Below, one piece after another: positions 33,590 through 43,384 of a stretch of DNA of 64,000 nucleotides. This DNA comes from a candidate division KSB1 bacterium (lineage in GTDB: Bacteria > Electryoneota > RPQS01): positions 31,742-95,741 of the forward strand of contig JACRMR010000007.1 of NCBI GenBank assembly GCA_016214895.1, written 5' to 3'. The notes beneath the pieces were generated by a model, which ran no database searches, was not told where the DNA came from, and worked only from the letters and a program-made list of their open reading frames with translations. The position numbers and the translations under genes are program-made. How positions within the stretch are numbered: position 1 is the stretch's first letter; every line of letters starts with the position of its first letter.

Positions 33590-35155
33590 ATGGAGCAAAC
33601 GATCGTCGTTGTGGCGATCGCTCTGGGCGGCGGATTGATCTTCTTCTTTGTGGGCTGGTTCGTAGGCCGATCGATTATCCGGCGCGAACTGACCACGCGA
33701 CAAAAGGAGGCGGGTCGCATCATCTCCGACGCGCAGAAAGAGGCCGAGACGATGTTCAAGGAGAAGATGCTCGAGTTGAAAGACGAGGATCTTCGACTGC
33801 GAACCACACTCGAGACCGAGATTCGGCAGAAGCGCGACGAGCTGAGTCGAATCGACCGGTCCTTGAAGGAACGCGAAAGCGCGGTAAAGCAGAAGGCGGA
33901 GGACGTTGAGCGGAAGAAGGTTGAAGCGGATCGGTTGCAGCAGTCGGTAACGGCTCGCGACAAGTCGCTGCAACAGCGGCAGGAGAAGATCGAGACGGCG
34001 GAGAAGGATGCGCAAGCGGCGTTGGAGCGCGTGGCGGGCTTGTCGAAGGATCAGGCGCTGTCGGAGTTGAAGGATTCGCTGCTTGACAAGGCCCGCGAAT
34101 CGACGGCGGAGCTGGTGAAGGAGCTGCGCGACAAGGCGCGGCAGAACGCGGGTCGCGAGGCGCAGGAGATCATCGTCGCGGCGATTCAGCGCAGCGCGGC
34201 GGATCATGCGGTGGAGAGTACGGTGACCGTGGTGCAGATACCCAATGACGAGATCAAGGGCCGCATCATCGGACGCGACGGGCGGAACATCCGCGCGTTT
34301 GAAATGGCGACGGGCGCCGATATCATCGTCGATGACACCCCCGAGGCGGTGATCGTATCGGCGTTTGATCCGTTACGGCGCGAGATCGCGCGGATGGCGC
34401 TGGAACGCTTGATGGCCGACGGACGGATTCATCCCGCTCGCATTGAGGAATTGGTGAAGAAATGCGAGAAGGAAATGAACGAGCAGTTGGTGCAGATCGG
34501 CGAGGCGGCCTCCACGGAGGCCGGTGTTCCGGGTCTGCATCCCGAGATGATCAAGCTGCTCGGTCGACTGAAGTTCCGCACGAGTTATGGCCAGAATATT
34601 CTCAAGCATTCCATTGAAGTGGCGCACTTGACGGGGCTGATGTGCGCGCAGTGCGGACTGGACCCGAAGTTGGGCCGGCGCTGCGGCCTGTTGCACGATA
34701 TCGGCAAGGCGATTGACCGCTTCACGGAAGGCACGCACGTTCAGATCGGCGTGGAACTCGCCAAGAAGTACCGTGAGCACAAGGTTGTGATCAACACAAT
34801 TGGCGCGCATCACGGCGACGAGGAGTTTACCTCGCCGATCGCGGTGCTGGCCCAGTCGGCGGACGCGATTTCGGGCGCGCGGCCCGGGGCGCGACGCGAG
34901 ACGTTGGAAATCTACATCCAGCGGCTGAACAAGCTCGAAGAGATCACGAGCAGCTTTCGCGGGGTGCAACGCACCTTCGCGATTCAGGCGGGGCGCGAGG
35001 TTCGCGTGATTGTGGAGCCGGATCGGATCACCGATGCCATGGCCGAAGTCATGGCCATGGAGATCGCGCAGAAGATCGAAAACGAAATGGAGTATCCCGG
35101 TCAAATCAAGGTGACCGTACTGCGTGAATACAGAGCAACAGGTGTGGCCAAATAA
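33590..35155 (+). CDS. rny: Ribonuclease Y
   Basis: A 521-residue membrane-anchored endoribonuclease that starts decay of many mRNAs. It has an N-terminal transmembrane helix (IVVVAIALGGGLIFFFVGWFV), a long coiled coil (about 30-190), a KH RNA-binding domain (KGRIIGRDGRNIRAFE), and an HD domain with LKHSIEVAHLTG and RCGLLHDIGKAID as metal ligands. Normal length. The stop lies 31 bp inside the following ymdB-like gene, an rny-ymdB pairing also known in Firmicutes. Confidence 0.95.
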   Translation: MEQTIVVVAIALGGGLIFFFVGWFVGRSIIRRELTTRQKEAGRIISDAQKEAETMFKEKMLELKDEDLRLRTTLETEIRQKRDELSRIDRSLKERESAVKQKAEDVERKKVEADRLQQSVTARDKSLQQRQEKIETAEKDAQAALERVAGLSKDQALSELKDSLLDKARESTAELVKELRDKARQNAGREAQEIIVAAIQRSAADHAVESTVTVVQIPNDEIKGRIIGRDGRNIRAFEMATGADIIVDDTPEAVIVSAFDPLRREIARMALERLMADGRIHPARIEELVKKCEKEMNEQLVQIGEAASTEAGVPGLHPEMIKLLGRLKFRTSYGQNILKHSIEVAHLTGLMCAQCGLDPKLGRRCGLLHDIGKAIDRFTEGTHVQIGVELAKKYREHKVVINTIGAHHGDEEFTSPIAVLAQSADAISGARPGARRETLEIYIQRLNKLEEITSSFRGVQRTFAIQAGREVRVIVEPDRITDAMAEVMAMEIAQKIENEMEYPGQIKVTVLREYRATGVAK

Positions 35156-35957
35156 AGACAGGGGCGCGGTTCGCGTGCTCTTTGTCGGCGATGTTTGCGG
35201 CAAGCCCGGGATCGAAGCGGTGCAAAAGCTCCTTCCCGGGCTTTTGCGTGCCACCTCGGCCGACTTCTGCATCGTCAACGGCGAGAACGCGGAGCAGGGC
35301 AAAGGCATGCTCCCGGCGCAGGTGCAGGACATCTTTCACTCCGGTGCGGACGTGATTACGGGCGGAAATCACACGATGTACCGCGACAAGATCATCCCGC
35401 TCCTGGAATCCGATCCGCGTGTCCTGCGACCGTTCAATTATCCGCCGAATACGATTGGCCGGGGCAGCGGTGTGTTCGACGTGCGCGGCGGGCTGCGGAT
35501 TGGAGTCGTCAATCTGATCGGTCGCGCGTTGATGACGGCCGTGGATGATCCCTTTCGGCTGGGCAAGGCGGAGATTGAGCGGATGCGGGTCGAGACCCTC
35601 CTGATCGTCGCCGACTTTCATGCCGAGGCGAGCGCCGAGAAACTCGCGTTTGCGCGCTATGTGGATGGGCTTGCCACAGCGGTCGTCGGCACGCACACCC
35701 ATGTGCCGACGGCGGACAACGAAATTCTGCCGGGCGGAACGGCCTTCATCACCGACGTCGGCATGACCGGTCCGCACAGCGGCGTGATTGGCATGAAGAC
35801 CGAGGCGGCGCTGCATCGTTTTCTCAATCCGTTGGGCGGCGGCAAATCGGGTGTGGCGGAGGGCGACGTGCGGCTCAATCTGGCGTTGATCGACGCCGAT
35901 CCGCGCACGGGCACGGCGCTTGCGATTGAGCGCCGGCAGGTCAAGCTGACTCCATGA
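35124..35957 (+). CDS. YmdB-like metallophosphoesterase (TIGR00282 family)
   Basis: A 277-residue calcineurin-like phosphoesterase. Metal-binding motifs are visible: FVGDVCGKPG, VNGENAEQGKG, TGGNHTMY and VVGTHTHVPTADNEILPGG, with the typical ending GMKTEAALHRF. Its best studied relative, B. subtilis YmdB, hydrolyses 2',3'-cyclic nucleotides and modulates RNase Y, which matches its position overlapping the end of rny. The GTG at 35124 overlaps rny by 32 bp. A later start, nearer the GTT/GTG codons just before LFVGD, would avoid the overlap and is possible. Confidence 0.88.
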   Translation: MNTEQQVWPNKDRGAVRVLFVGDVCGKPGIEAVQKLLPGLLRATSADFCIVNGENAEQGKGMLPAQVQDIFHSGADVITGGNHTMYRDKIIPLLESDPRVLRPFNYPPNTIGRGSGVFDVRGGLRIGVVNLIGRALMTAVDDPFRLGKAEIERMRVETLLIVADFHAEASAEKLAFARYVDGLATAVVGTHTHVPTADNEILPGGTAFITDVGMTGPHSGVIGMKTEAALHRFLNPLGGGKSGVAEGDVRLNLALIDADPRTGTALAIERRQVKLTP

Positions 35958-37507
35958 TACTGGTCGGGAACGCGTGGACGGGCCGCGGTCCGGTGCGGCG
36001 CCGGCGAATCGCGCTGGCTGGAGATCGCATTCGCGAAGTCAGCGACTTGAATGCGACCGAGATCGTGGCGAATGCGCGTGAATTGCCCGCGGGTGCGCTG
36101 ATCATTCCCGGGCTGCACGACGCCCATCTGCATCTGCTGGAAGGCGGATTGAAGTTGGGGCAGGCCGACTTTCACGGCTGCGCCTCTGACGACGACTTCG
36201 CCGCTCGTCTGAGCGACTACATAGCGCAGCATCGGCCGGAGCCGGGCGCGTGGATCGAGGGGCACCGCCTCGATGAAACGCGGTTGCTCATCACGCGCAC
36301 ACAGATTGATCGGATCTGTCCGGATCATCCGGTCTTCATCTGGAGTCACGATCTACATTCGGCGTTTGTCAATTCGGCGGCGCTGATTCGCGCGCGAGTC
36401 GATGGGCAGATCAAGCACCCCGCGGGCGGAACTTTTGAGCGTGATGCCGGCGGCAAGCTCAGCGGCGTGCTGCGCGAGACGGCGGCCTATCGTGTGCGGG
36501 CGGCGATTCCGCCGGTCACCATGGAAGTCGCCCAGAGCGCCTTTCTGCGCGCACAACAACTCGCAGTTTCGCACGGGTTTACGGGACTGAGTTGCAGCGT
36601 GCGCGGCGACCTGCTCCCGCACTACCTCGCGTTCGCGGAGTCGGCGGATCAGCAGATTCGCATGAACATCTGGTCCGTGACGGAGCGGTTTGATCTCGCC
36701 GCGGATCGCTTCACGCCGCGCGACGGTACGAAGTTTCGCCTGCGTGCCTTCAAAGGCTTCCTTGACGGCGCGCTGGGCTCCCGGACCGCCGCCTTCTGGC
36801 AGTCCTACGAGCACGACCCGGAGCACACCGGACTCGCGCTGGTTCGCGAAGGGCCGTTGGCGCGGTTCATTCGTGGGGCACATGAGGAAGGATATCAGAT
36901 CGCGCTGCATGCGATCGGAGATCGGGCGAATTCCATGGCGCTCGACGCGTTTGAAATGGCCGGGTGCGCGGGAATCGGACCGGCGCTTCGCCCGCGAATC
37001 GAGCACTGTCAGGTGTTGCGCGAGCGGGACATCGAACGCTTTGCGGAGCTGGGGGTGATCGCCTCCATGCAGCCGATTCATTGCACGGCCGACATGCGCT
37101 TCGTCGAGTCGCGGATCGGACCGGAGCGCGCGAAACGAGCGTATGCCTGGCGCAGTCTGCTCGATCACGGCGCGACGTTAGCGTTCGGCAGCGATTGGCC
37201 GGTGGAAGATTTGAATCCGTTCGCGGGAATTCACGCGGCGGTGACCCGCACGGACGATCACGGTGAGCCGGCAGGGGGCTGGCAGCCGCAGGAGCGGATC
37301 ACGATTGAGGAAACGCTAAGAGCCTACACGCGGGGTTCGGCATTCGCAGCGGGCTGGGAGGAGGAGTTGGGGGAGATTGCAGTAGGAAAGCTGGCGGACT
37401 TGACGGTTGTGGATCGTGACCTGTTCTCGGTCCCGCCGCAGGATACTCAACATGCGAAAGCCCTGTTGACCGTAGTCGGCGGCGAAGTGGTGTACGACGC
37501 CATGTAG
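35954..37507 (+). CDS. Amidohydrolase family protein (YtcJ-like)
   Basis: A 517-residue metal-dependent hydrolase of the YtcJ type (Amidohydro_3). Visible motifs are the N-terminal metal site HDAHLHLLEGG, the FLDGALGSRTAAFWQ block, ALHAIGDRAN, PRIEHCQVL and the C-terminal FGSDWPVEDLNPF. The closing beta part reads VGKLADLTVVDRDLFSVPP. Substrates of this family are rarely known. The ATG overlaps the stop codon of the ymdB-like gene, so it is translated from the rny transcript. Complete. Confidence 0.88.
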   Translation: MILVGNAWTGRGPVRRRRIALAGDRIREVSDLNATEIVANARELPAGALIIPGLHDAHLHLLEGGLKLGQADFHGCASDDDFAARLSDYIAQHRPEPGAWIEGHRLDETRLLITRTQIDRICPDHPVFIWSHDLHSAFVNSAALIRARVDGQIKHPAGGTFERDAGGKLSGVLRETAAYRVRAAIPPVTMEVAQSAFLRAQQLAVSHGFTGLSCSVRGDLLPHYLAFAESADQQIRMNIWSVTERFDLAADRFTPRDGTKFRLRAFKGFLDGALGSRTAAFWQSYEHDPEHTGLALVREGPLARFIRGAHEEGYQIALHAIGDRANSMALDAFEMAGCAGIGPALRPRIEHCQVLRERDIERFAELGVIASMQPIHCTADMRFVESRIGPERAKRAYAWRSLLDHGATLAFGSDWPVEDLNPFAGIHAAVTRTDDHGEPAGGWQPQERITIEETLRAYTRGSAFAAGWEEELGEIAVGKLADLTVVDRDLFSVPPQDTQHAKALLTVVGGEVVYDAM

Positions 37508-37614
37508 TGTTCGCCGCCCAACCGGGTTAGGTCCTCGCAACGCGACCGGAATCGAACGCTGGCGATCCGACTCAAATCACATCGGCGCTGACGCGCGGGA
37601 CCACCGAAATGAAC

Positions 37615-37636
37615 AGGGCGGGAATCAACCCGCCCT
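37615..37636. terminator. Hairpin between convergent genes
   Basis: AGGGCGGG-AATCAA-CCCGCCCT, a perfect 8-bp stem between the amidohydrolase gene and the convergent epimerase gene. It touches the epimerase stop codon. There is no T-tract, so it is perhaps a stabilising 3' hairpin used by both. Its loop is the same as in the hairpin at 28621-28640. Confidence 0.6.
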
Positions 37637-38619
37637 TACTGGTGCTCCGTCTGTTTGATCCACTCCATGAAGTCCCGCAATCCAGTCTCAAACTCGACCC
37701 GGTGCCGGAAGCCCAGCTCCGCCTCCGCGCGCGTGGTGTCGGCATAGGTTTGTGAGACGTCGCCGGGCTGCGGCGGCAGCTGCTTGCTGATGGCGGCGAC
37801 TCCGGCGAAGCGTTCGAGTAGGGCAATCAGCTCGTTGAGTGCGACGGGGTGCGCTGATCCGAGATTGAAGATGTCATAGTGTGGCACGCCCTGCGCGCAC
37901 CAGCGGATCGCACCGAGGATGCCACCGACGGTGTCGCTGACATGCGTGTAGTCGCGCTGGGAGCTGCCGTCGCCGTAGATCGTGACTTCCTCGCCGGCGA
38001 GAATTGCGCGCGCGAACTTGCGGATCGCGAGATCGGGACGCTGCCGCGGCCCGTAAACCGTAAAGAAGCGCAAGCAGGCGATGCTCAGGCCGTACAAGTG
38101 GTGATAGGCATGGCAAAGCACTTCGCCGGATTTCTTAGTCGCGCCGTACGGCGAGAGCGGCTGATCGGTGTTTTCGTTCTCGCGAAATGGCACTCGGCTC
38201 TGCTCGCCGTAAACGGACGAAGACGATGCGAACACGAAGTCTCGAATGCCGCTGCCGCGCGCCGCTTCGAGCAATTGCATCGTTCCGCGTACGTTTACGT
38301 CTTCGTATCCCAACGGATCGATTAGCGAGGGCCGGACGCCGGCGCGCGCCGCGAGATGCACGACGACTTGCGGCCGGAACTGCGTGAAGGCGCGCTGAAG
38401 CATCCCCGAATCGCGGATATCGCCTTCGAGGAGGTGAAAGTGCGGCGATCTCAGGCAGGCCTCCAAATTCTGCTCTTTAAGCGCCCGGTCGTAGAACGGG
38501 TCGAAGTTGTCCAGCCCGATGACCCGCGCGCCGGCCGCGAGCAGCGCCTCACACAGGTGTGAACCGATGAACCCTGCGGCACCGGTAACAAGGATGGTCT
38601 GGTTGGAGAAATCCGGCAT
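37636..38619 (-). CDS. NAD-dependent nucleotide-sugar epimerase (UDP-glucuronate 4-epimerase-like)
   Basis: A 327-residue extended short-chain dehydrogenase. The NAD-binding GxxGxxG appears as VTGAAGFIGSHL near the N-terminus. The Asp for the ribose is in GLDNFDPFYD, the catalytic Ser/Tyr/Lys are in FASSSSVYGE and the YxxxK of SPYGATKKSGE, and RFFTVYGPRQRPDLAI is typical of UDP-glucuronate 4-epimerases. It probably makes a sugar nucleotide for surface polysaccharide. The ATG at 38619 is preferred to an upstream TTG (38658) because homology begins at FSNQTILVTG. It is the only minus-strand gene between 24.5 and 55.9 kb. Confidence 0.88.
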   Translation of the reverse strand: MPDFSNQTILVTGAAGFIGSHLCEALLAAGARVIGLDNFDPFYDRALKEQNLEACLRSPHFHLLEGDIRDSGMLQRAFTQFRPQVVVHLAARAGVRPSLIDPLGYEDVNVRGTMQLLEAARGSGIRDFVFASSSSVYGEQSRVPFRENENTDQPLSPYGATKKSGEVLCHAYHHLYGLSIACLRFFTVYGPRQRPDLAIRKFARAILAGEEVTIYGDGSSQRDYTHVSDTVGGILGAIRWCAQGVPHYDIFNLGSAHPVALNELIALLERFAGVAAISKQLPPQPGDVSQTYADTTRAEAELGFRHRVEFETGLRDFMEWIKQTEHQ

Positions 38620-38724
38620 AAGTATCCGTTGAAGACGAGTAAGCGCTTGGAATCGCAAATCTAACGCCGGAGCAGGCGAGAAGCAAGCCGCTCGGAGCGG
38701 GTGCGCAACGTTTGCGGACAGTCC

Positions 38725-38753
38725 TTGACTATTTTCCGGGGATTGGCTATATT
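38725..38753 (+). promoter_or_regulatory. Promoter of tRNA-Met: TTGACT-17-TATATT
   Basis: -35 TTGACT (38725-38730), 17-nt spacer, -10 TATATT (38748-38753), 13 bases before the tRNA gene. The hexamers and spacing match the promoter of the tRNA cluster at 24.7 kb. Confidence 0.85.
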
Positions 38754-38766
38754 TCTATACTATTTA

Positions 38767-38843
38767 GGCGGAGTAGCTCAGCCGGTCAGAGCAGAGGAAT
38801 CATAATCCTCGTGTCGGGGGTTCGAATCCCTCCTCCGCTACCA
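38767..38843 (+). tRNA. tRNA-Met (CAT)
   Basis: 77 nt with encoded CCA. Acceptor GGCGGAG/CTCCGCT, anticodon arm GAGGA-ATCATAA-TCCTC (anticodon CAT), T arm GGGGGTTCGAATCCCTC. The first base pair is G-U rather than the C-A mismatch of initiators, so this is an elongator type. A lysidine-modified tRNA-Ile(CAT) cannot be excluded by eye; tilS, which makes that modification, is the next gene. Confidence 0.93.
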
Positions 38844-38852
38844 GTCCCCAGT

Positions 38853-38887
38853 CAGGCCACCGAGGCACGCTCGCGTGGCCTGTTTTG
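38853..38887 (+). terminator. Terminator of tRNA-Met
   Basis: CAGGCCAC...GTGGCCTG, an 8-bp stem followed by TTTTGTT, ten bases after the tRNA. tilS starts 46 bases further on. Confidence 0.85.
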
Positions 38888-38932
38888 TTACCGGCGGGGC
38901 AGAAACGGCCATTTGGCCAAGTTTATCCTCCG

Positions 38933-40237
38933 ATGATCGATCCTGTCGAGATGGTCCGGGCCGCGATTGCCAAATACTGCCGCCCGCAGGATCGCCTGCT
39001 GTTGGCCGTATCCGGCGGGCCGGACTCGATGGGCATGCTGGAGGCCGTCTCCAGAATTCATCAGAACGCCGTTGTAGTTCATGTTGACCATCGTATTAGA
39101 CCTAAATCTTCTGAAGAGTACGAAATAGTCAGAAAATTGTCAGATACACACGTACTTGCATCAGGGACGGTCCGGGTGAATGTCCCACAACTGGCAACGA
39201 TGCGTGGCCTCAGCATGGAACACGCAGCGCGACTGGCGCGATATTCGGTCTTGGAACAGCAGGCGGATTTGCACGGCGCGAACTGGATTTTGACCGGTCA
39301 CACGCTTGACGACTGCGCCGAAACCGTCCTCATGCGGATGCTGAGCGGCGCCCCGTGGTACGAATGGACCGGGATTCCGGAGCAACGAGGCCGGATTCTG
39401 CGGCCGATGTTGCGGGTTTCACGTCGCGAGCTTCACGACTGGGTGCGCGAATCCGGACTGGTCTATGTTACAGACGAAAGTAACTCGGATTCCAGCCATC
39501 GGCGTAATGCGCTGCGGGAACGCCTGCGTGCCTTGCCATCGTACTGGACAGATGAACGTATGCTCAAGTTCGTCGAGGCCGCGAATTCGCTGGCCCACCA
39601 CCTTGCTGCCTCGCGGACGGCCGCCTACGCCGTCTCCATCATTCCGGCCACGGCAACGGACCCATGCGAGCGTGGTCTTGAAATTGACCTGATTTTAAGC
39701 TATTTTACAAGTTTAGGCTTCCTCGCGGTGGAAGAGGCCTGGGCGCGGCTGACGAATCGACCGGATGCCCGCCTCTCGTCGGCCTACCGACGGCAGATCC
39801 GCGATGTCTTGACCTCGACCGCCCCTGAGACCGAATTGGCGCTGCCGGCGAATCTGCGTCTGCTCAAGCGCGGCCGCATCGCGTGGTTAATTTGCGGGCA
39901 GGCGCCCCAGATCGATCAAGCGGTCTCCGAGTCGGCCACGGAGTTCCGGCAGTTGGGTTGCGAGTTACTTTTGGAATCAGTTTCAGCCGCAAGGCTCGAC
40001 GAGTTTCGCGTTCGGAATTGGCGTCCGGGTGACCGCGTGCGCCAGCCGGGCCGACCCCTCAAGAAAGTCTCGTCGATTCTGGCGGAGCGCAAGCTAAGTC
40101 CCTTGGCGCGCGCACGCGCGCTGGTGCTATGTGATTCCGCGGGACCGTTGTGCCTGCTGAGTCGGCAGTCGTTCGAGAGCGAAATAGAGCCGCGGCCCGG
40201 TGCGCCGCGCCTCCGCGTAAGGTGGACATGCAACTAA
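38933..40237 (+). CDS. tilS: tRNA(Ile)-lysidine synthase
   Basis: A 434-residue ATP-dependent enzyme that attaches lysine to C34 of tRNA-Ile(CAU), changing its anticodon reading to AUA. The N-type PP-loop motif SGGPDSM is near residue 25, followed by VHVDHRIRP, LTGHTLDDCAETVLMR and the core ending. A C-terminal substrate-binding domain contains FRVRNWRPGDRVRQPG. The ATG at 38933 is used; the frame continues upstream into the tRNA terminator without homology. It is the first gene of a long compact operon, and its stop overlaps the start of hpt by 10 bp. Confidence 0.93.
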   Translation: MIDPVEMVRAAIAKYCRPQDRLLLAVSGGPDSMGMLEAVSRIHQNAVVVHVDHRIRPKSSEEYEIVRKLSDTHVLASGTVRVNVPQLATMRGLSMEHAARLARYSVLEQQADLHGANWILTGHTLDDCAETVLMRMLSGAPWYEWTGIPEQRGRILRPMLRVSRRELHDWVRESGLVYVTDESNSDSSHRRNALRERLRALPSYWTDERMLKFVEAANSLAHHLAASRTAAYAVSIIPATATDPCERGLEIDLILSYFTSLGFLAVEEAWARLTNRPDARLSSAYRRQIRDVLTSTAPETELALPANLRLLKRGRIAWLICGQAPQIDQAVSESATEFRQLGCELLLESVSAARLDEFRVRNWRPGDRVRQPGRPLKKVSSILAERKLSPLARARALVLCDSAGPLCLLSRQSFESEIEPRPGAPRLRVRWTCN

Positions 40238-40812
40238 GTCAGATGGTGATCGAGCACGGTCCGGAGACCATCGGCGAAGCGCCGTATTGCTTTCGCCGCT
40301 TCATCAGCTCCGAGCGGATTCAGAACGAGGTTCGCCGACTGGGCCAGGAGCTTTCTCGCGACTTTGCGGGCCGCGATCCGGTACTGATTGGAGTGTTGAA
40401 CGGCTGTTTCTTGTTTATGGCGGATCTCAGCCGCGAGTTGCGTGTCGAGGTATCGATTGATTTCGTGAAGCTCTCGAGTTATCGCGACGGCATGCAGGCC
40501 GGCCGCCTCAATCTCGATAAGAACGTGGGGCTGGACATCGCGGGTCGGCACGTGATTTTGGTCGAGGACATCGTGGATACGGGCAATTCGCTGGATTTTC
40601 TGCGCACGCATATTCGCGGACTGGGTGTGGCGAGTCTCTCGATGGTCGCGATGTTTGTGAAGGAGTCGGCGATTCGCCTGAACCGGCAACCGGAGTACAC
40701 CGGCCTGGTCATTCCGGATGATTTCGTCGTGGGCTACGGTTTAGATCATGGCGGCCGTTGGCGACAGCTGGCCGATTTGTACGTGCTCATTCCGCACGAG
40801 GACCAAGCGTGA
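40228..40812 (+). CDS. hpt: Hypoxanthine phosphoribosyltransferase
   Basis: A 194-residue purine-salvage enzyme that makes IMP or GMP from PRPP and the base. The PRPP-binding motif VILVEDIVDTGNS is clear, as are VLNGCFLFMADLSREL, FVKLSSYRDG and the C-terminal IPDDFVVGYGLDHGGRWR. The ATG at 40228 overlaps tilS; the longer frame from 40150 lies inside tilS. The tilS-hpt-ftsH order is conserved in many bacteria. The stop overlaps the ftsH start (GTGA). Confidence 0.93.
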   Translation: MQLSQMVIEHGPETIGEAPYCFRRFISSERIQNEVRRLGQELSRDFAGRDPVLIGVLNGCFLFMADLSRELRVEVSIDFVKLSSYRDGMQAGRLNLDKNVGLDIAGRHVILVEDIVDTGNSLDFLRTHIRGLGVASLSMVAMFVKESAIRLNRQPEYTGLVIPDDFVVGYGLDHGGRWRQLADLYVLIPHEDQA

Positions 40813-42719
40813 GCGACTCACCGAAGCGAGGCAAGTCCCCCAAGAAGAAGGGCGGAGACGACAAGATCGAGTGGCGCCGGGCGACGCGCACGTTGTATGT
40901 ATTCGTGTTGTTGGTGCTCGGGTTCATTGTCGTGTCGCAGCTCGTCGGCCATCGCGCTGAGGAAGTGGAAGTCAAGTACTACTTCTTCGAGGACCGCGTT
41001 ACGGCGGGCGAGGTCCGCGAAGCTGTGATTGTCGGGCGCACGCTTCACGGGACGTACAAGGATGGCGGCAAGTTCCGCACGACATTGCCGATGCTGGTAG
41101 ATTCGGAACTGCTCGGCCACTGGCGCGACAGCGGAGTGGCGCTGGACTTTCGCGCGGAGAAACCCGATCTCGGCAGTTATCTGTTGAGCTTGTTGCCGTG
41201 GATTCTGATCATTGGATTCACCGTGTTCATGTTGCGGCGCATGCAGGGTGTGGGTCCGAAAGGGCTGTTTTCGTTCGGCAAGAGCAAGGCTCGCCTGGTT
41301 ACCGAGTCGAAGACCAAGGTTACGTTCTCCGATGTTGCCGGAGTGGATGAAGCGAAAGAAGAGCTTCGCGAGATCATCGAGTTTCTGAAGAACCCGCGGA
41401 AGTTCGCGCGGCTCGGCGGACGAATTCCACGCGGTGTGCTTCTGCTTGGCCCTCCCGGAACCGGCAAGACGCTGCTGGCGAAGGCGGTCGCCGGGGAGGC
41501 CGGCGTGCCGTTCTTTTCCATCAGCGGCGCGGAGTTTGTTGAGATGTTCGTCGGCGTCGGGGCGAGTCGGGTCCGGGATCTGTTTGAAACCGGGAAGAAG
41601 CACGCGCCGTGTATCATCTTTATCGACGAGATTGACGCCGTGGGTCGCCAGCGCGGTGCGGGTCTGGGGGGCGGCCACGATGAGCGCGAGCAGACGCTGA
41701 ATCAGCTCTTGATCGAGATGGACGGTTTCGAGGAGAACGACGGCGTGATCTTGATTGCCGCGACGAATCGGCCGGACATATTGGATTCGGCGCTGTTGCG
41801 TCCCGGTCGTTTTGACCGGCAGATCGTGGTGGATCGTCCCGATGTCCGCGGCCGACAGGGGATCTTGAAAGTCCATGCGAAGAACAAGCCGCTTGCCGAA
41901 GGCGTGGACCTCGAGATTATCGCCAAGGGCACTCCGGGAATGGCGGGCGCGGAGCTTTCCAATCTGATGAACGAGGCGGCCTTGATCGCCGCCCGGCGCA
42001 ATGCGGACAAGATTACGCTGAACGATCTTGAGGCGGCAAAGGACAAGGTGACCATGGGCATTGAGCGCAAGTCGCTGGTCATCTCACCGGAAGAGAAGAA
42101 ATCCACGGCTTATCATGAGGCCGGCCATGTGATTGTTTCCAAGTACACCGAGGGCCAGGACCCTGTGCACAAGGTGACGATTATTCCGCGCGGTCAGGCG
42201 CTCGGATTGACGCACTATGTTCCGCTGGATGACAAGCACTCGTATTCGCGGAGCTATCTCGAGGGCCGGTTGGCCATCCTGATGGGCGGGCGCGCCGCGG
42301 AGTGGTTGACATTTGGCGACTACACGACGGGCGCGGCCAATGATCTCAAGCGCGCGACGGAAATGGCCAAGCGCATGGTGACGCAGTGGGGCATGTCGGA
42401 TGCGCTCGGTCCGCTCACGTACGGGCAGAAGAGCGACGAGGTGTTTTTGGGGCGCGACTACACGCATATTCAGGATTACAGCGACGATACCGCGCGTCAG
42501 ATCGACGAAGCGGTGCGGCTCGTGGTGGAGCGCGCCGCGACGTCCGCCGAGAGTATTCTAGCTCGCGAGCGCGATCGACTGAATCGGCTGGCGTTGACGC
42601 TGGTCGAACGCGAGTCGCTTGATGCGCGGGAGATCGACGAAGTCCTGGGGCTCACGCCCGTAACGGACGACGGCCTGTTGCAGGCCGCGCGCGCCGGCGA
42701 AGCGGCGAAACAGGCATAG
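40809..42719 (+). CDS. ftsH: ATP-dependent zinc metalloprotease FtsH
   Basis: A 636-residue membrane AAA+ protease. After a lysine-rich N-tail there is one transmembrane helix ([17 protein letters not shown]), a periplasmic domain, a second helix ([18 protein letters not shown]), the AAA domain with GPPGTGKT and [12 protein letters not shown], and the peptidase domain with zinc motif HEAGH at residues 436-440. It removes misassembled membrane proteins and some regulators. The GTG at 40809 overlaps the hpt stop and has GAGGA in front. Complete and of normal length. Confidence 0.96.
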   Translation: MSDSPKRGKSPKKKGGDDKIEWRRATRTLYVFVLLVLGFIVVSQLVGHRAEEVEVKYYFFEDRVTAGEVREAVIVGRTLHGTYKDGGKFRTTLPMLVDSELLGHWRDSGVALDFRAEKPDLGSYLLSLLPWILIIGFTVFMLRRMQGVGPKGLFSFGKSKARLVTESKTKVTFSDVAGVDEAKEELREIIEFLKNPRKFARLGGRIPRGVLLLGPPGTGKTLLAKAVAGEAGVPFFSISGAEFVEMFVGVGASRVRDLFETGKKHAPCIIFIDEIDAVGRQRGAGLGGGHDEREQTLNQLLIEMDGFEENDGVILIAATNRPDILDSALLRPGRFDRQIVVDRPDVRGRQGILKVHAKNKPLAEGVDLEIIAKGTPGMAGAELSNLMNEAALIAARRNADKITLNDLEAAKDKVTMGIERKSLVISPEEKKSTAYHEAGHVIVSKYTEGQDPVHKVTIIPRGQALGLTHYVPLDDKHSYSRSYLEGRLAILMGGRAAEWLTFGDYTTGAANDLKRATEMAKRMVTQWGMSDALGPLTYGQKSDEVFLGRDYTHIQDYSDDTARQIDEAVRLVVERAATSAESILARERDRLNRLALTLVERESLDAREIDEVLGLTPVTDDGLLQAARAGEAAKQA

Positions 42720-42730
42720 CGAACGGATTC

Positions 42731-43384
42731 GTGGACCCGCGCGAGGAAGAGGAACTACGGAATCTGGTCCGGCGCGAGCTCGAATCGCGCGAGCAGCTTC
42801 GTGGCGGTGAAGCGGGGGAACGTCGGCTCCGCGTGCAGTCGGGTTCGCTCAGCGCGGAGCGGCGGCGCGTCATAGAAGAGGAGATCGCTGCCTTCTATCA
42901 CGCGCGCGGCGTCTATCACCCGTACCGGAACGAGGACGGCGAGACCGAGTGGCTGACCGAGGAGGAGGTCACGGAACGCGAGCGCCAGATTCCGGTGGAC
43001 ATCGAGGAACTCGAGGTGGGTCAGCGGCGAATTCGCACGCGTGTGTTGATCTCCGTGGGACTTGCCGTCGTCGGCTTGATCCTGTTGTTTGTCTTGCTGC
43101 GTGATCGCACGGGCGGCATTCAAGTCATTAGCAATGTCAAGGGCGCCACGGTTCTGCTTGACGGCTCGGCGACGGAATACCAGACGGATGCCCATCTGCG
43201 TCACCTGCCCGTCGGGCCGCACCTGATCAGTCTGGCGAAAGCCGGTTTCGTCGCGGACGGCGAGGCGACGGTTCGCGTGGACCTTCGGCCCGGTTCCGAC
43301 ATGATCGTGACGCTGCAAATGAAACTGAATCCGCTGGAAACCAAGGAGCCGGTTAAACCTCCCCCGGGCAAGGCCGCCAAGTGA
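42731..43384 (+). CDS. Membrane protein with PEGA-like domain
   Basis: A 217-residue protein starting with GTG. The N-terminal half is charged and probably cytoplasmic (EEEELRNLVRRELESREQ and EEEVTERERQIPVDIEELE). One transmembrane helix follows (VLISVGLAVVGLILLFVLL). The exported C-terminal part resembles a PEGA domain: IQVISNVKGATVLLDG, LRHLPVGPHLISLAKAGF. PEGA domains are found in envelope proteins of unclear function. It is placed tightly between ftsH (11 bp) and folE (4-bp overlap), so expression is tied to them. No specific role can be assigned. Confidence 0.75.
   Translation: MDPREEEELRNLVRRELESREQLRGGEAGERRLRVQSGSLSAERRRVIEEEIAAFYHARGVYHPYRNEDGETEWLTEEEVTERERQIPVDIEELEVGQRRIRTRVLISVGLAVVGLILLFVLLRDRTGGIQVISNVKGATVLLDGSATEYQTDAHLRHLPVGPHLISLAKAGFVADGEATVRVDLRPGSDMIVTLQMKLNPLETKEPVKPPPGKAAK

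Noticed and set aside
38933..40237. Fusion of tilS and hpt
   Set aside because: They are in different frames with a 10-bp overlap. The hpt ATG at 40228 gives a normal-length protein, so they are separate genes.
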